Assembly (NCBI RefSeq): GCF_003206615.1 | Contig: NZ_PZJW01000012.1 | Span: 1 to 64,000, forward strand | Reading direction: 5' to 3' | From: Salinicola acroporae | GTDB lineage: Bacteria; Pseudomonadota; Gammaproteobacteria; Pseudomonadales; Halomonadaceae | Length of the DNA stretch: 64,000 nucleotides | Part shown: piece by piece, positions 1 through 9,575 of the stretch | Layout: each line of letters begins with the position of its first letter | Position numbering within the stretch: the first letter of the stretch is position 1 | Notes under the pieces: model-generated | The model's input: the letters and a program-made list of their open reading frames with translations, nothing else | What the model was told of the DNA's origin: nothing | Databases searched by the model: none | Position numbers and translations under genes: made by a program

Positions 1-104
1 TTGCTGGGTAAGATCACTATCACGGTTGGATCCGCGGGACGGCAGAGGCAGGGAATCGGCAAAACAGCCTGCCACTGGCCCGAATGGCTGAGGACAACGC
101 CCAG

Positions 105-133
105 TTGACATGCCTCCGGCTAGGCCATATTTT
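105..133 (+). promoter_or_regulatory. Possible sigma-70 promoter in gene-poor region
   Basis: TTGACA at 105-110 and TATTTT at 128-133 are separated by 17 bp, which fits a sigma-70 promoter. No gene follows for more than 900 bp on this strand, so it could drive an unrecognised small RNA or be a chance match. Confidence 0.25.
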
Positions 134-577
134 CGTTGACGGGATACAAAGAAAAGCAAACAGAAACGGCCGACGATGCCAATAACTGACCCTATATAGC
201 GACCATGAACCCAGGGTGACTCCAACCGTATCCCGCTTCAGAACGTCAAAGTACTTTAACCCGCGGTGCCAACGATGCTCCTGCTATCGCCTGGCGTTCG
301 CGGGTTTTCTCGAATTATTGGCCACAGCTCACGAAAAGCACTGGCCACGACGCCCCGTTGAGACACGCCAACATCGCCCCTCCGTGCTCATTTTGAACAC
401 CAAGGAAAATAACATTTGTTTGCATTTCTTACTTACCCATTCTGACGCAAAACAGCGACAATGGCGCCATGCACCGCCACGGGTCAGGGCGCGAGCCCAC
501 CTCTCGACGGCAATCGTGTTCATGGTCGCCATCAAAAAAGCGATCTTTTCCGGCCCATAGGTTCACGCTGTCTCGTG

Positions 578-611
578 AAACCCGTTGGGCCTTTTTTTTG
601 CCCAAGGGTTT
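578..611. repeat. Inverted repeat with T8 loop
   Basis: AAACCC (578-583) plus TTGGGC (585-590) pair with GCCCAA (600-605) plus GGGTTT (606-611), with one bulged G at 584. The loop is C followed by eight T. The T run lies in the loop rather than after the stem, so this is not a standard intrinsic terminator. Confidence 0.35.
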
Positions 612-825
612 TACCGGTCCTGCCCGTTCAGCGGCTCCCACTGCATCGCGGACCACGACGGGGCATCGGACGAGGGGATGATCGACGCTTCCCAATGGCC
701 GCCGCAGGGGCTGGCCGATATCGGCGTGAACCCGCCGAGCCTGGGTGCGGCATTCTGCGATCAAGTACCAATATGGAGAGAAAAAGAGAGGAGAAGAGGT
801 AACGCTGAAATACTGATTTTTCGGA

Positions 826-912
826 TGGTGCCGGCGGTCGGACTCGAACCGACACACTGTCTCCAGCGGCGGATTTTGAATCCGCTGCGTCTACCAATTC
901 CGCCACGCCGGC
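826..912 (-). tRNA. tRNA-Leu (anticodon CAA)
   Basis: Read on the minus strand, the 5' acceptor arm GCCGGCG (912-906) pairs with CGCCGGC (836-830), followed by discriminator A and an encoded CCA end (828-826). The anticodon stem GCGGA/TCCGC encloses the loop TTCAAAA, giving anticodon CAA, which reads the leucine codon UUG. The 87-nt length with a long variable arm fits a class II tRNA. The T arm GTTCGAGTC is intact. No other RNA gene is adjacent, so it appears to be a single-gene unit with its own promoter just upstream. Confidence 0.97.
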
Positions 913-923
913 AGCGGAGACGC

Positions 924-951
924 ATTATACGGACGCCCGGCCCGGCGTCAA
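924..951 (-). promoter_or_regulatory. Sigma-70 promoter of tRNA-Leu
   Basis: On the minus strand TTGACG (951-946) and a perfect TATAAT (929-924) are separated by 16 bp. They lie 12 bp upstream of the tRNA 5' end. The spacer is GC-rich, as is common for stable-RNA promoters. Confidence 0.75.
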
Positions 952-1045
952 TCATCACGCTGACTTAATCGGCCGCGTGCTTTATGATGGCGCCCTTTCA
1001 GACGCCACCCGCCCATCCAGACTCCACCGATACGCGACCTACGCC

Positions 1046-2080
1046 ATGCAGCGCGCCGATTTTCATTTTGATCTGCCCGACGAGCTGATCGCTCGCTACC
1101 CCTCCGAACAGCGTACCGACTGTCGGCTATTGTGCGTCGATGGTGAATCCGGCGCGCTGGACCATGCTCGTTTCACTGACCTGCTTTCCCGACTCGAGCC
1201 AGGCGACGTGGTGGTGTTCAACGATACCCGCGTGATTCCGGCGCGGCTGTTCGGCCACAAGGCCAGCGGCGGCAAGGTCGAGATGTTGCTGGAGCGCCCC
1301 CTGGATGCCCATCGCGGTCTGGCGCACCTGCGCGCCAGCAAGTCGCCCAAGCCGGGTACCGAACTGATCTTCGAAGGTGACATTCGTGCTGTCGTCGAGG
1401 CTCGCCAGGACGCCCTGTTCGAACTGCGCTTCCTGGGCGAGACACCGCTGATCGCCCTGCTCGAGCAGCACGGCCACATGCCGCTCCCGCCTTACATCAC
1501 CCGTGAGGACGAGCTGGCCGACCGCGAGCGTTATCAGACCGTCTACGCCCGCCGCGAGGGCGCTGTTGCTGCCCCCACTGCCGGCCTGCACTTCGACGAG
1601 GCGATGATGGAGGCGCTGCGCGCCAAGGGCATCGAGACGACTTTCGTCACCCTTCACGTTGGCGCCGGTACCTTCCAGCCGGTGCGCGTCGATGATATCC
1701 GCCAGCACCATATGCACAGCGAATGGCTGGAGGTCGACGCTGCCGTCTGCGAGCGAGTCAATCGCGCCCACGCCGTAGGCAACAAGGTCGTCGCCATCGG
1801 CACCACCAGCGTTCGCTGCCTGGAGAGCGCCAGTCAGGAAGATGGGCGCCTGGCGCCCTATCGCGGCGAGACCGATATCTTCATCTACCCAGGCTATCGC
1901 TGGCGCTGCGTGGATGCCCTGGTCACCAATTTTCATTTGCCGGAATCGACACTGTTGATGCTGGTCTCCTCCTTCGCCGGCTACGACACCGTGATGCGCG
2001 CCTATCGGGAAGCCGTCGCCAAGCAGTACCGTTTTTTCAGCTATGGCGATGCGATGTATCTGACCCGTCGCCCCGATTGA
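1046..2080 (+). CDS. queA: S-adenosylmethionine:tRNA ribosyltransferase-isomerase QueA
   Basis: QueA transfers and rearranges the ribosyl group of SAM onto preQ1 in tRNA, making epoxyqueuosine in the cytoplasm. The 344-residue product matches the family along its whole length. It has the N-terminal [31 protein letters not shown], the mid-protein [10 protein letters not shown] and the C-terminal [19 protein letters not shown] blocks. The frame is open from 977, but the ATG at 1046 gives the usual QueA start ([11 protein letters not shown]) and length. tgt, the preceding step of the queuosine pathway, lies 130 bp downstream, so the two are probably coexpressed. Confidence 0.95.
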   Translation: MQRADFHFDLPDELIARYPSEQRTDCRLLCVDGESGALDHARFTDLLSRLEPGDVVVFNDTRVIPARLFGHKASGGKVEMLLERPLDAHRGLAHLRASKSPKPGTELIFEGDIRAVVEARQDALFELRFLGETPLIALLEQHGHMPLPPYITREDELADRERYQTVYARREGAVAAPTAGLHFDEAMMEALRAKGIETTFVTLHVGAGTFQPVRVDDIRQHHMHSEWLEVDAAVCERVNRAHAVGNKVVAIGTTSVRCLESASQEDGRLAPYRGETDIFIYPGYRWRCVDALVTNFHLPESTLLMLVSSFAGYDTVMRAYREAVAKQYRFFSYGDAMYLTRRPD

Positions 2081-2195
2081 CCCGAGCACGCTTCGCATGG
2101 CCCCGCATACAGCCTGATGCGCGGCTACGGGCGCATCCCGGCGTGACCCTATCGGCAGTGGACAAACGCTTTGCGCGCGGCTTCGGTCGCGTTGA

Positions 2196-3347
<1,152 letters not shown>

Positions 3348-3451
3348 CGCGATCCGGACCGGCACATCGACGGCCTGCCGTTCGTCAGTCTCACCCAAGT
3401 AACCCGTTTCATTACACGACCTTTTCTCACACAACCTTCGGAGAAACATCC

Positions 3452-3784
3452 ATGCTGGACTTTTTCATCCCTGCGGCTCACGCCCAGGATGCGGGCGGCC
3501 CTGCCGGCGGTGGTATTGCCCAGATCATCATGCTGGTCGGCTTCGTGTTGATCTTCTACTTCCTGCTGTGGCGTCCGCAGTCCAAGCGCGCGAAGGAGCA
3601 CAAGAAGCTGGTCAACAACCTGTCCAAGGGTGACGAAATCGTCATCGGTGGCGGGCTGCTCGGCCGCATCACCAATGTGACGGACGATTTCATCAGCATG
3701 GAGATCGCCGAGGGCACTGTCGTCAGCGTCCAGAAGAGCGCGGTAGCCTCCGTTCTTCCCAAGGGCACGCTGAAGTCGCTGTAA
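3452..3784 (+). CDS. yajC: Preprotein translocase subunit YajC
   Basis: YajC is a small inner-membrane partner of SecD and SecF that joins the holotranslocon. The 110-residue product has a short N-terminal segment (MLDFFIPAAHAQ), one hydrophobic helix at about residues 24-45 (IAQIIMLVGFVLIFYFLLWR) and the conserved cytoplasmic part starting PQSKRAKEHKKL and GDEIVIGGGLLGRI. The frame is open from 3344, but the ATG at 3452 follows a GGAGAA ribosome site and gives the family length. secD and secF follow in the same direction. Confidence 0.95.
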   Translation: MLDFFIPAAHAQDAGGPAGGGIAQIIMLVGFVLIFYFLLWRPQSKRAKEHKKLVNNLSKGDEIVIGGGLLGRITNVTDDFISMEIAEGTVVSVQKSAVASVLPKGTLKSL

Positions 3785-3791
3785 CTCTCCT

Positions 3792-3817
3792 GGCTGCCGA
3801 CGCTTCCGTCGGCAGCC
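3792..3817 (+). terminator. Hairpin between yajC and secD
   Basis: GGCTGCCGACG (3792-3802) and CGTCGGCAGCC (3807-3817) form a perfect 11-bp stem with loop CTTC, eight bases after the yajC stop. Only a weak pyrimidine run (GTCTCTTTCC) follows. It may be a processing or partial-termination site setting yajC against secD levels. Confidence 0.5.
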
Positions 3818-3889
3818 GTCTCTTTCCGCGACACTCTTCGCACGACGGTCATCGCCTCGATCGTCATTGATTGAAAGGACAGGGCTTCC

Positions 3890-5737
3890 ATGCTCAATCG
3901 TTACCCCCTGTGGAAGTATCTGCTGATACTCATTGTCTGTGTGGTTGGCGTCATCTACGCGTTACCCAATCTTTACCCACAGGATCCCGCCGTCCAGATC
4001 AGCACCACCAACGGTTCTCTGGGCAGTCAGCAGCTCGACCGTGTCACCCAAGCACTGTCCGACGATGATATCCAGGTCAAGTCGGCAGCGATGACAGGCA
4101 ACAACACTGCCCTGATTCGGCTGACTGATGCCGAACAGCAGCTTCCCGCTCGCGACGTGGTCGACAACCTACTCGATAACGACTACACCGTGGCGCTCAA
4201 TCTGGCGGACTCCACGCCATCGTGGCTGACCAGCCTTTCGGCGACGCCGATGAAACTCGGTCTCGACCTTCGTGGCGGGGTGCACTTCCTGCTCGAAGTC
4301 GACATGGAGGCGGCCGTCGAGCAGCGCCTGAAAGCCACGGCCAGCGCGATTCGCGCCGATCTCCGCGATCAGCGCATTCGCTACCGCTCCACCGACGTCG
4401 ACGACAACGCCCTGCATCTGGAATTCGCCAATGCCGAAGATCGCGACGCCGCGCGCGACCAGATCAGCCAGACATTCAACGAATTCCAGCTGGAAAACCG
4501 TGACGAGGGACGCCGGGCATTCCTCGACATGACGCTGACCGAGCAGGCGATCAAGGACATTCAGGATTACGCGGTCCAGCAGAACCTGACCACGATCCGT
4601 AATCGTGTCAACGAACTCGGCGTCTCCGAGCCGCTGGTACAGCGCCAGGGCCCGAGCCGTATCGTGGTCGAACTGCCGGGCGTGCAGGACACCGCCGAGG
4701 CCAAACGCATCGTGGGGGCCACGGCGAATCTGGAGTTTCGCCTCGAGGCCCGTCCCGATGCGCCGGACTCCGAGACGGAGTCCTTCCCGTTCCGCAACGA
4801 TCCGCAGCGCACCGCCACCCTGTCGCGCGACGTGATCATCACCGGTGACCGGGTCTCCAGCGCCAGCCAGGGCTTCGACCAGAACGGCCGCCCGCAGGTC
4901 AACATCAATCTGGATGGCACCGGCGGCTCGCTGATGAACCAGGCCACCCGCACCAACATCGGCCGCAACATGGCGGTGCTGTACATCGACCACAGCACGG
5001 AGACTCGCACGGTCACCCGGGATGGAGAGCAGGTCGAGGAGCGTATCCCGACGACCAGCCGCAGCATCATCAGCCTGGCAACCGTGCAGAGCGCGCTGAG
5101 CAACCGCTTCCGCATCACCGGCCTCGACTCCCCCACCGAGGCCAGCGAGTTGGCGCTGCTGCTGCGCTCGGGCTCCCTCGCCGCGCCGATCTACTTCGTG
5201 CAGGAGCGCACCATCGGCCCCAGCCTGGGCGCGCAGAATATCCAGCGCGGTATCTTCTCGGTAATCGTCGGTGGGCTGCTCGTCATCGCCTTCATGCTGA
5301 TTCGCTACAAGGCGTTCGGCGTGATCGCCAACGCAGCGTTGGCGGTCAACCTGGTGCTGCTGATCGCGGCCATGTCGCTGCTCGGCGCGACCCTGACGCT
5401 GCCCGGTATCGCCGGTATCGTGCTGACGCTGGGTATGGCGGTAGATGCCAACGTGCTGATCTACGAACGCATACGCGAGGAGCTCAGACGCAAGACGCCC
5501 GCGCAGCAGGCGATTCATGCTGGCTACGGTCGCGCCTTCACCTCGATCGTCGACGCCAACCTGACCACGCTGCTGGTCGCGGTGGTGCTGTTCTCCATCG
5601 GCACAGGGCCAATCAAGGGCTTCGCCGTGACACTGTCACTCGGGATACTCACGTCGATGTTCACCGGCATCGTGGTGTCGCGTGCCCTCGTCAACCTCTC
5701 CATCGGCGGCAAGCCGGTGAAGAAACTCTGGATCTAG
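3890..5737 (+). CDS. secD: Protein translocase subunit SecD
   Basis: SecD works with SecF, SecYEG and YajC to pull exported proteins across the inner membrane using the proton-motive force. The 615-residue length equals that of E. coli SecD. There is an N-terminal transmembrane helix (residues ~8-26), then the periplasmic P1 region with the signature GLDLRGGVHFLLEVDM. Five C-terminal helices include GIVLTLGMAVDANVLIYERI, the conserved RND-type segment. The start ATG at 3890 is preceded by GAAAGGACAGGG. secF begins 12 bp after the stop, so the pair is cotranscribed. Confidence 0.97.
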   Translation: MLNRYPLWKYLLILIVCVVGVIYALPNLYPQDPAVQISTTNGSLGSQQLDRVTQALSDDDIQVKSAAMTGNNTALIRLTDAEQQLPARDVVDNLLDNDYTVALNLADSTPSWLTSLSATPMKLGLDLRGGVHFLLEVDMEAAVEQRLKATASAIRADLRDQRIRYRSTDVDDNALHLEFANAEDRDAARDQISQTFNEFQLENRDEGRRAFLDMTLTEQAIKDIQDYAVQQNLTTIRNRVNELGVSEPLVQRQGPSRIVVELPGVQDTAEAKRIVGATANLEFRLEARPDAPDSETESFPFRNDPQRTATLSRDVIITGDRVSSASQGFDQNGRPQVNINLDGTGGSLMNQATRTNIGRNMAVLYIDHSTETRTVTRDGEQVEERIPTTSRSIISLATVQSALSNRFRITGLDSPTEASELALLLRSGSLAAPIYFVQERTIGPSLGAQNIQRGIFSVIVGGLLVIAFMLIRYKAFGVIANAALAVNLVLLIAAMSLLGATLTLPGIAGIVLTLGMAVDANVLIYERIREELRRKTPAQQAIHAGYGRAFTSIVDANLTTLLVAVVLFSIGTGPIKGFAVTLSLGILTSMFTGIVVSRALVNLSIGGKPVKKLWI

Positions 5738-5749
5738 GAGACGCGAGCC

Positions 5750-6661
5750 ATGCGCCAATTCGATTTCATGGGCAAACGCCGCATCGCCTTCATCGTCTCG
5801 ATCGTGCTGACGATCGTCTCGATCGGTGCCCTCGTGCTGCTCAACCTCAACCTGGGTCTGGACTTTACCGGCGGCACGGTGGTGGAGCTCCACTACGCCA
5901 CGGTGCCGTCGCTGGACGATATCCGTACCCTGCTGGCCAATAGCGGGTTCGAGAACTTTTCGGTCCAGACTTTCGGCGCCACCGACGAGATTCTGGTACG
6001 ACTGCAGCAGACCTTCAGCAACGATGTCGGCAATCAGGTCGTCTCTGCGCTGAGCAGTGGCGGTGCCCAGCTCGAGCTGGTCCGGGCCGAGTTCGTCGGC
6101 GCCCAGGTCGGTGATCAGCTGCGCGACCAGAGCGGACTGGGCATGCTGGTGGCCATGGCTGGCGTCGCGGTCTACGTCGCCTTCCGCTTCCAGTACAAGT
6201 TCGCGCTGTGCGCGCTCATCTCGCTGGGTCACGACGTGCTGATCGTGCTGGGCCTGTTCGCGCTGTTCCAGTGGGAATTCGACCTCACCGTGCTGGCCGG
6301 GATCATGGCGGTCATCGGCTACTCGCTGAACGACACCATCATCGTCTACGACCGAATCCGTGAGAACATCCGGCTCTCGCGCAGCGACGACATGGCGCAG
6401 ATCTTCAACGAAGCGATCAACCAGACCCTGTCACGCACCCTGGCGACCTCGGGCACCACCTTGCTGGTGCTGTTCGCGTTGTTCTTCCTCGGCGGTGACA
6501 TGATCCACAACTTCTCGATCTCGCTGATTTTGGGGATCGTGGCCGGCACCTTCTCCTCGGTCTATGTGGCGGCAGCGCTGCTGATCGTGTTCAAGCTGGA
6601 GCGCCAGGACCTGATCCCGGCGAAGAAGGAGAACGTCGAAGGCGAAGAAGAGCTGCCCTGA
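5750..6661 (+). CDS. secF: Protein translocase subunit SecF
   Basis: SecF is the second RND-type half of the SecDF complex. The 303-residue product has an N-terminal transmembrane helix, the periplasmic signature LGLDFTGGTVVEL, and five later helices with the conserved GYSLNDTIIVYDRIREN segment facing the equivalent SecD helix. It is slightly shorter than the E. coli protein (323 residues). The start ATG follows TAGGAGACGCGAGCC. The gene is the last of the yajC-secD-secF unit and is followed by a strong intrinsic terminator. Confidence 0.97.
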   Translation: MRQFDFMGKRRIAFIVSIVLTIVSIGALVLLNLNLGLDFTGGTVVELHYATVPSLDDIRTLLANSGFENFSVQTFGATDEILVRLQQTFSNDVGNQVVSALSSGGAQLELVRAEFVGAQVGDQLRDQSGLGMLVAMAGVAVYVAFRFQYKFALCALISLGHDVLIVLGLFALFQWEFDLTVLAGIMAVIGYSLNDTIIVYDRIRENIRLSRSDDMAQIFNEAINQTLSRTLATSGTTLLVLFALFFLGGDMIHNFSISLILGIVAGTFSSVYVAAALLIVFKLERQDLIPAKKENVEGEEELP

Positions 6662-6687
6662 GCCGCGCCGGGACCTCTGCTGGACCC

Positions 6688-6714
6688 AAGGCCTCTCCCC
6701 GGAGAGGCCTTTTT
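6688..6714 (+). terminator. Rho-independent terminator of the sec operon
   Basis: AAGGCCTCTCC (6688-6698) pairs with GGAGAGGCCTT (6701-6711) across a two-base turn, and the right arm runs into a run of T. It lies 27 bp after the secF stop. Confidence 0.9.
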
Positions 6715-6852
6715 CATTGTCGTCTTCCCGGGCACGGCGGCCTCCTCCCCCGCGTCATTCTCGGCGCCGCGTCAGCGCGCTCGGGACTCGCCCCCAAGGC
6801 GCCGAGCTGGGGTATGATGAGTCGCCTTCCACGCTTGCCATCAGGGAGACCC

Positions 6853-7986
6853 ATGGCTCCTATCTTTGCCGATTCCAGCGTCGCCCGCTGGCTGCTGGTG
6901 CTGGTGCTGATCGCCGGCGTCTATTTCTTCATCGATTTCCTGATTCCGGTGCTCGCCGCACTGATCATCTGTGTCGCCAGCTGGCCGCTCTACCGCTGGC
7001 TGCTGGCGCGCTGCGGCCAGCGCCGCACCCTGGCCGCGGGCATCGCCCTGGTGCTGATCATCCTGTGCCTGGTGATCCCCATCGTGATGGCCTGCACTTA
7101 CGCCTTCCAGGAACTCAAGGGCTGGATCGGCTGGCTGCTGGTCGCCAACCAGCAAGGCATCCCGGTGCCTGCCTGGGCCGCCGAACTGCCGGGAATCGGC
7201 AATTGGGTGCACGAGCAGTGGCAAACCTATCTGGCCGAGCCGCACGCGCTGGAGTCCTATCTCCAACTGGTGGGTGGCGAGCACATCGGCAATATCTCGC
7301 GCTGGGTGCTGGCGCTCGGCAGCAATGCAGTGCATCTCGCGCTCACCCTGCTGTTCATGCTGATCACGCTGTTCTTTCTCTACCGCGACGGCGTGGGCAT
7401 GGCACGCCAGCTCGATATTGTCGGCGAGCGCATCCTGCCGGCGCGCTGGCAACGCTTCTCGCGGGTGGTACCGGCAACCATCAGCTCGACCGTGGTCGGC
7501 ATGGGCCTGATCGCCCTCGGCGAGGGTGTGGTGCTGGGTACCGCCTACTGGATCGCCGGGGTGCAGTCGCCAGTGGTGCTCGGGGTGATCACCGCCTTCA
7601 TGGCGCTGGTGCCGGGTGGCGCGCCATTGACGTTCACGCTGGTCTCGCTCTATCTCGTCGCCACCGGCCACATGATCAACGGTATCGGGCTGTTCCTGTG
7701 GGGGGCGATCGAGCTGTTCATCGTCGACAAGACACTGCGCCCGCGGTTGGTCGGCGGGCCGATCAAGCTGCCCTTCCTGCCCACCTTCTTCGGTCTGGTG
7801 GGCGGCGTGAAGACCATGGGGCTGGTGGGGCTGTTCGTGGGGCCGGTGCTGATGGCGCTGCTGGTCGCCAGCTGGCGCGAATGGCTGCACGACGACGAGG
7901 CGCCGAACGCCCCGTCGGAAGCCGAGCGCTGGGGCTATGGCAATCCGCGACTGATCGCGCGTTATACCGGTCAGCGATCGGAGTGA
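6853..7986 (+). CDS. AI-2E family transporter (PerM/YdiK-like permease)
   Basis: This is a multi-pass inner-membrane protein of the AI-2E exporter superfamily. Members have been linked to autoinducer-2 export, sodium/proton exchange or simply unknown transport. The 377-residue product has two N-terminal helices, a soluble loop at about residues 95-155 and a C-terminal bundle. The bundle contains ALVPGGAPLTF and LRPRLVGGPIKLPFLPTFFGLVGG, the typical family blocks. The ATG at 6853 follows AGGGAGACCC and gives the standard start. The last 16 bases overlap the convergent regulator gene. The substrate cannot be deduced from sequence. Confidence 0.85.
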   Translation: MAPIFADSSVARWLLVLVLIAGVYFFIDFLIPVLAALIICVASWPLYRWLLARCGQRRTLAAGIALVLIILCLVIPIVMACTYAFQELKGWIGWLLVANQQGIPVPAWAAELPGIGNWVHEQWQTYLAEPHALESYLQLVGGEHIGNISRWVLALGSNAVHLALTLLFMLITLFFLYRDGVGMARQLDIVGERILPARWQRFSRVVPATISSTVVGMGLIALGEGVVLGTAYWIAGVQSPVVLGVITAFMALVPGGAPLTFTLVSLYLVATGHMINGIGLFLWGAIELFIVDKTLRPRLVGGPIKLPFLPTFFGLVGGVKTMGLVGLFVGPVLMALLVASWREWLHDDEAPNAPSEAERWGYGNPRLIARYTGQRSE

Positions 7987-9398
7987 TCGCGCCCCAGGAC
8001 GATGGCATGGCGCTTCAGCTTGCGCACCACGCTGGGCTGGCTGATACCCAGACGCTCGGCCAGCGCGTAGGTGGAGCCGTGGGTCTGGGCGAGCTGAGCC
8101 AGAATGTGCTGCTCGTGGGCCGCCAACGCGGCTTTCAGCCCTTCGCCCTCGGCCAGTAGCGCCCCGCTCGCCGAGTCCGCAGGAAGCAGCGACGGCGGCG
8201 CCCCGACACTGCCCGTCTCGCCGCCAGCCGGCCCACCGATCACGCTGCTCTCCGCCGCCAGCCAGGCGCGCTCCAGCCAGTTCTCCAGCTCGCGCACGTT
8301 GCCTGGCCACTCGGCGCTCATCAGCTCGGCCCAGGCCCGCGGGTGGAGCATCTTGTCATCGCCGTAGCGGCGATTGAGCCGTTCCAACTGGCGCTCCGCC
8401 AGCCCGCGGATCTCCTCGCGGCGCTCGCGCAGCGGCGGCAAGGTCACCGGGATCACGTTGAGCCGGTAGTAGAGATCGAGCCGGAAGGCGCCCTCCTCCA
8501 CCTGCCGCGCCAGATCACGGTTGGTCGCCACCACCAGCCGGAAGTCGACCCGCCGCGAGCGGGTGTCGCCGAGCCGAGTGAGCGAACCATCCTGAATCAC
8601 CTTGAGCAGCTTGGATTGCATGGTCAGCGGCAGCTCACCGATCTCGTCGAGGAACAGAGTGCCGTTGTGCGCCTGCTCCAGCAGCCCCGCCTTGCCCTGT
8701 CGCGCCGCGCCACTGAAGGCGCCGGGCTGGTAGCCGAACATCTCCGACTCGAACAGCGACTCGGGGATCGCCGCACAGTTGACATCGACAAAGGCGCCAT
8801 CGCAGCGCCGACTCCAGCGGTGCAGCTGGCGCGCGAAGGCGGTCTTGCCCACCCCCGATTCCCCCAGCATCAGCACCGTGGCGTCGGTCGGCGCGCTGCG
8901 CTTGAGCAGTTGGGTGATCTCGCGCATCACGCGGCTCTTGACCACCAGCTCGCCGGCCTTGCTCGGGGTCTCCGTCGGCGCCTCGTGATGACGTTTGAGA
9001 TGCTCGGTGAAGCGCTGCTGGAGCAGCGCGTACTCATCCTGCAGCAAGCGCAGATCGGTGAGATCCCGCGAGCGGCTGATGACCCGCACCAGGCGCCCGC
9101 CGACATAGACCGGATGCGCCTCTGCGATCACCTGACGGCCGGTGCCGGTGCGCTGCATCAGCTGCGCCGGCTGGCCGGTGCGGATCACCTCGAGCGACAC
9201 CGAGGGCGAGAGCACGCCGCTGGCCTGCAGCGCCTGCACGGTGGTCGCGCACAGCGCCTCCCGCGGCATGCCATAGACCGTTGCGGCCCCGGGGCTGACA
9301 TCGAGGATTCGCCCCTCGGCATCGACCACGAACAGATGGTCCTGGGCGGTCTGGAGCATGGCGCTCAGGGTGGCGCGATCCGCTTGGGCATCGGACAT
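7971..9398 (-). CDS. Sigma-54-dependent activator (PAS, AAA+, TyrR-like HTH)
   Basis: An enhancer-binding protein that would remodel sigma-54 RNA polymerase at the divergent gbuA promoter. It has an N-terminal PAS-like sensor (residues ~10-120), a linker, the AAA+ core (~150-385) with Walker A GESGVGKT (179-186), GAFSGA (226-231) and Walker B GTLFLDEIG (246-254), and a C-terminal helix-turn-helix (LAERLGISQPSVVRKLK) resembling that of TyrR rather than Fis. The usual GAFTGA loop has serine for threonine. The PAS domain may bind a metabolite of the adjacent pathway (inference). The stop overlaps the permease gene by 16 bp; there are 177 bp to the gbuA start. Confidence 0.9.
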   Translation of the reverse strand: MSDAQADRATLSAMLQTAQDHLFVVDAEGRILDVSPGAATVYGMPREALCATTVQALQASGVLSPSVSLEVIRTGQPAQLMQRTGTGRQVIAEAHPVYVGGRLVRVISRSRDLTDLRLLQDEYALLQQRFTEHLKRHHEAPTETPSKAGELVVKSRVMREITQLLKRSAPTDATVLMLGESGVGKTAFARQLHRWSRRCDGAFVDVNCAAIPESLFESEMFGYQPGAFSGAARQGKAGLLEQAHNGTLFLDEIGELPLTMQSKLLKVIQDGSLTRLGDTRSRRVDFRLVVATNRDLARQVEEGAFRLDLYYRLNVIPVTLPPLRERREEIRGLAERQLERLNRRYGDDKMLHPRAWAELMSAEWPGNVRELENWLERAWLAAESSVIGGPAGGETGSVGAPPSLLPADSASGALLAEGEGLKAALAAHEQHILAQLAQTHGSTYALAERLGISQPSVVRKLKRHAIVLGRDHSDR

Positions 9399-9425
9399 CG
9401 TCGTCTCCGATTCTAATTTGCATTA

Positions 9426-9471
9426 TTGATACATTACTGAATCGTCGACAACAAGCTATCGATACAAAAAC
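9426..9471. promoter_or_regulatory. Possible enhancer sites between regulator and gbuA
   Basis: Two related motifs, ATTGATACATTA (from 9426) and ATCGATACAAAA (from 9459), have their GATACA cores exactly 33 bp apart (9428 and 9461), about three helical turns. The second overlaps the palindrome TATCGATA. They lie 50-90 bp upstream of the -24/-12 promoter, where activator binding sites are expected. The assignment is inference. Confidence 0.35.
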
Positions 9472-9515
9472 GCATCAATCCATAGAGACAGACAAGCAGA
9501 ATCAATAGGTTAAGG

Positions 9516-9532
9516 TTGGCACGCTTTATGCG
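9516..9532 (+). promoter_or_regulatory. Sigma-54 (-24/-12) promoter of the gbuA operon
   Basis: TTGGCACG-CTTT-ATGC matches the sigma-54 consensus TTGGCACG-N4-TTGC except for one base. The invariant GG (9518-9519) and GC (9530-9531) are separated by exactly 10 bp. It lies 44 bp before the gbuA start codon and faces a divergent sigma-54 activator gene. Confidence 0.88.
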
Positions 9533-9575
9533 TGGTGATTATCGATCCCTCGACAATCACAACCCAGGAGATGGT

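Larger units (their letters stand above)
1..825. other. Gene-poor region before tRNA-Leu
   Basis: I see no convincing gene here. The open frames are short, overlap one another on both strands and contain no recognisable motif. Part of the stretch (about 380-560) is more AT-rich than the rest of the window. Two signals can be pointed to: a sigma-70-like pair TTGACA (105-110) and TATTTT (128-133) with a 17-bp spacer on the plus strand, and an inverted repeat at 578-611 whose loop holds eight T residues. Neither is tied to a gene. Confidence 0.5.

Noticed and set aside
6841-8310. 489-codon antisense frame over the permease and regulator
   Set aside because: Compositionally a shadow of the two real genes, with no recognisable domain.
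9516-9575. Upstream TTG start for gbuA
   Set aside because: These bases form the sigma-54 promoter; the ATG at 9576 has AGGAG five bases upstream and matches known guanidinobutyrase N termini.
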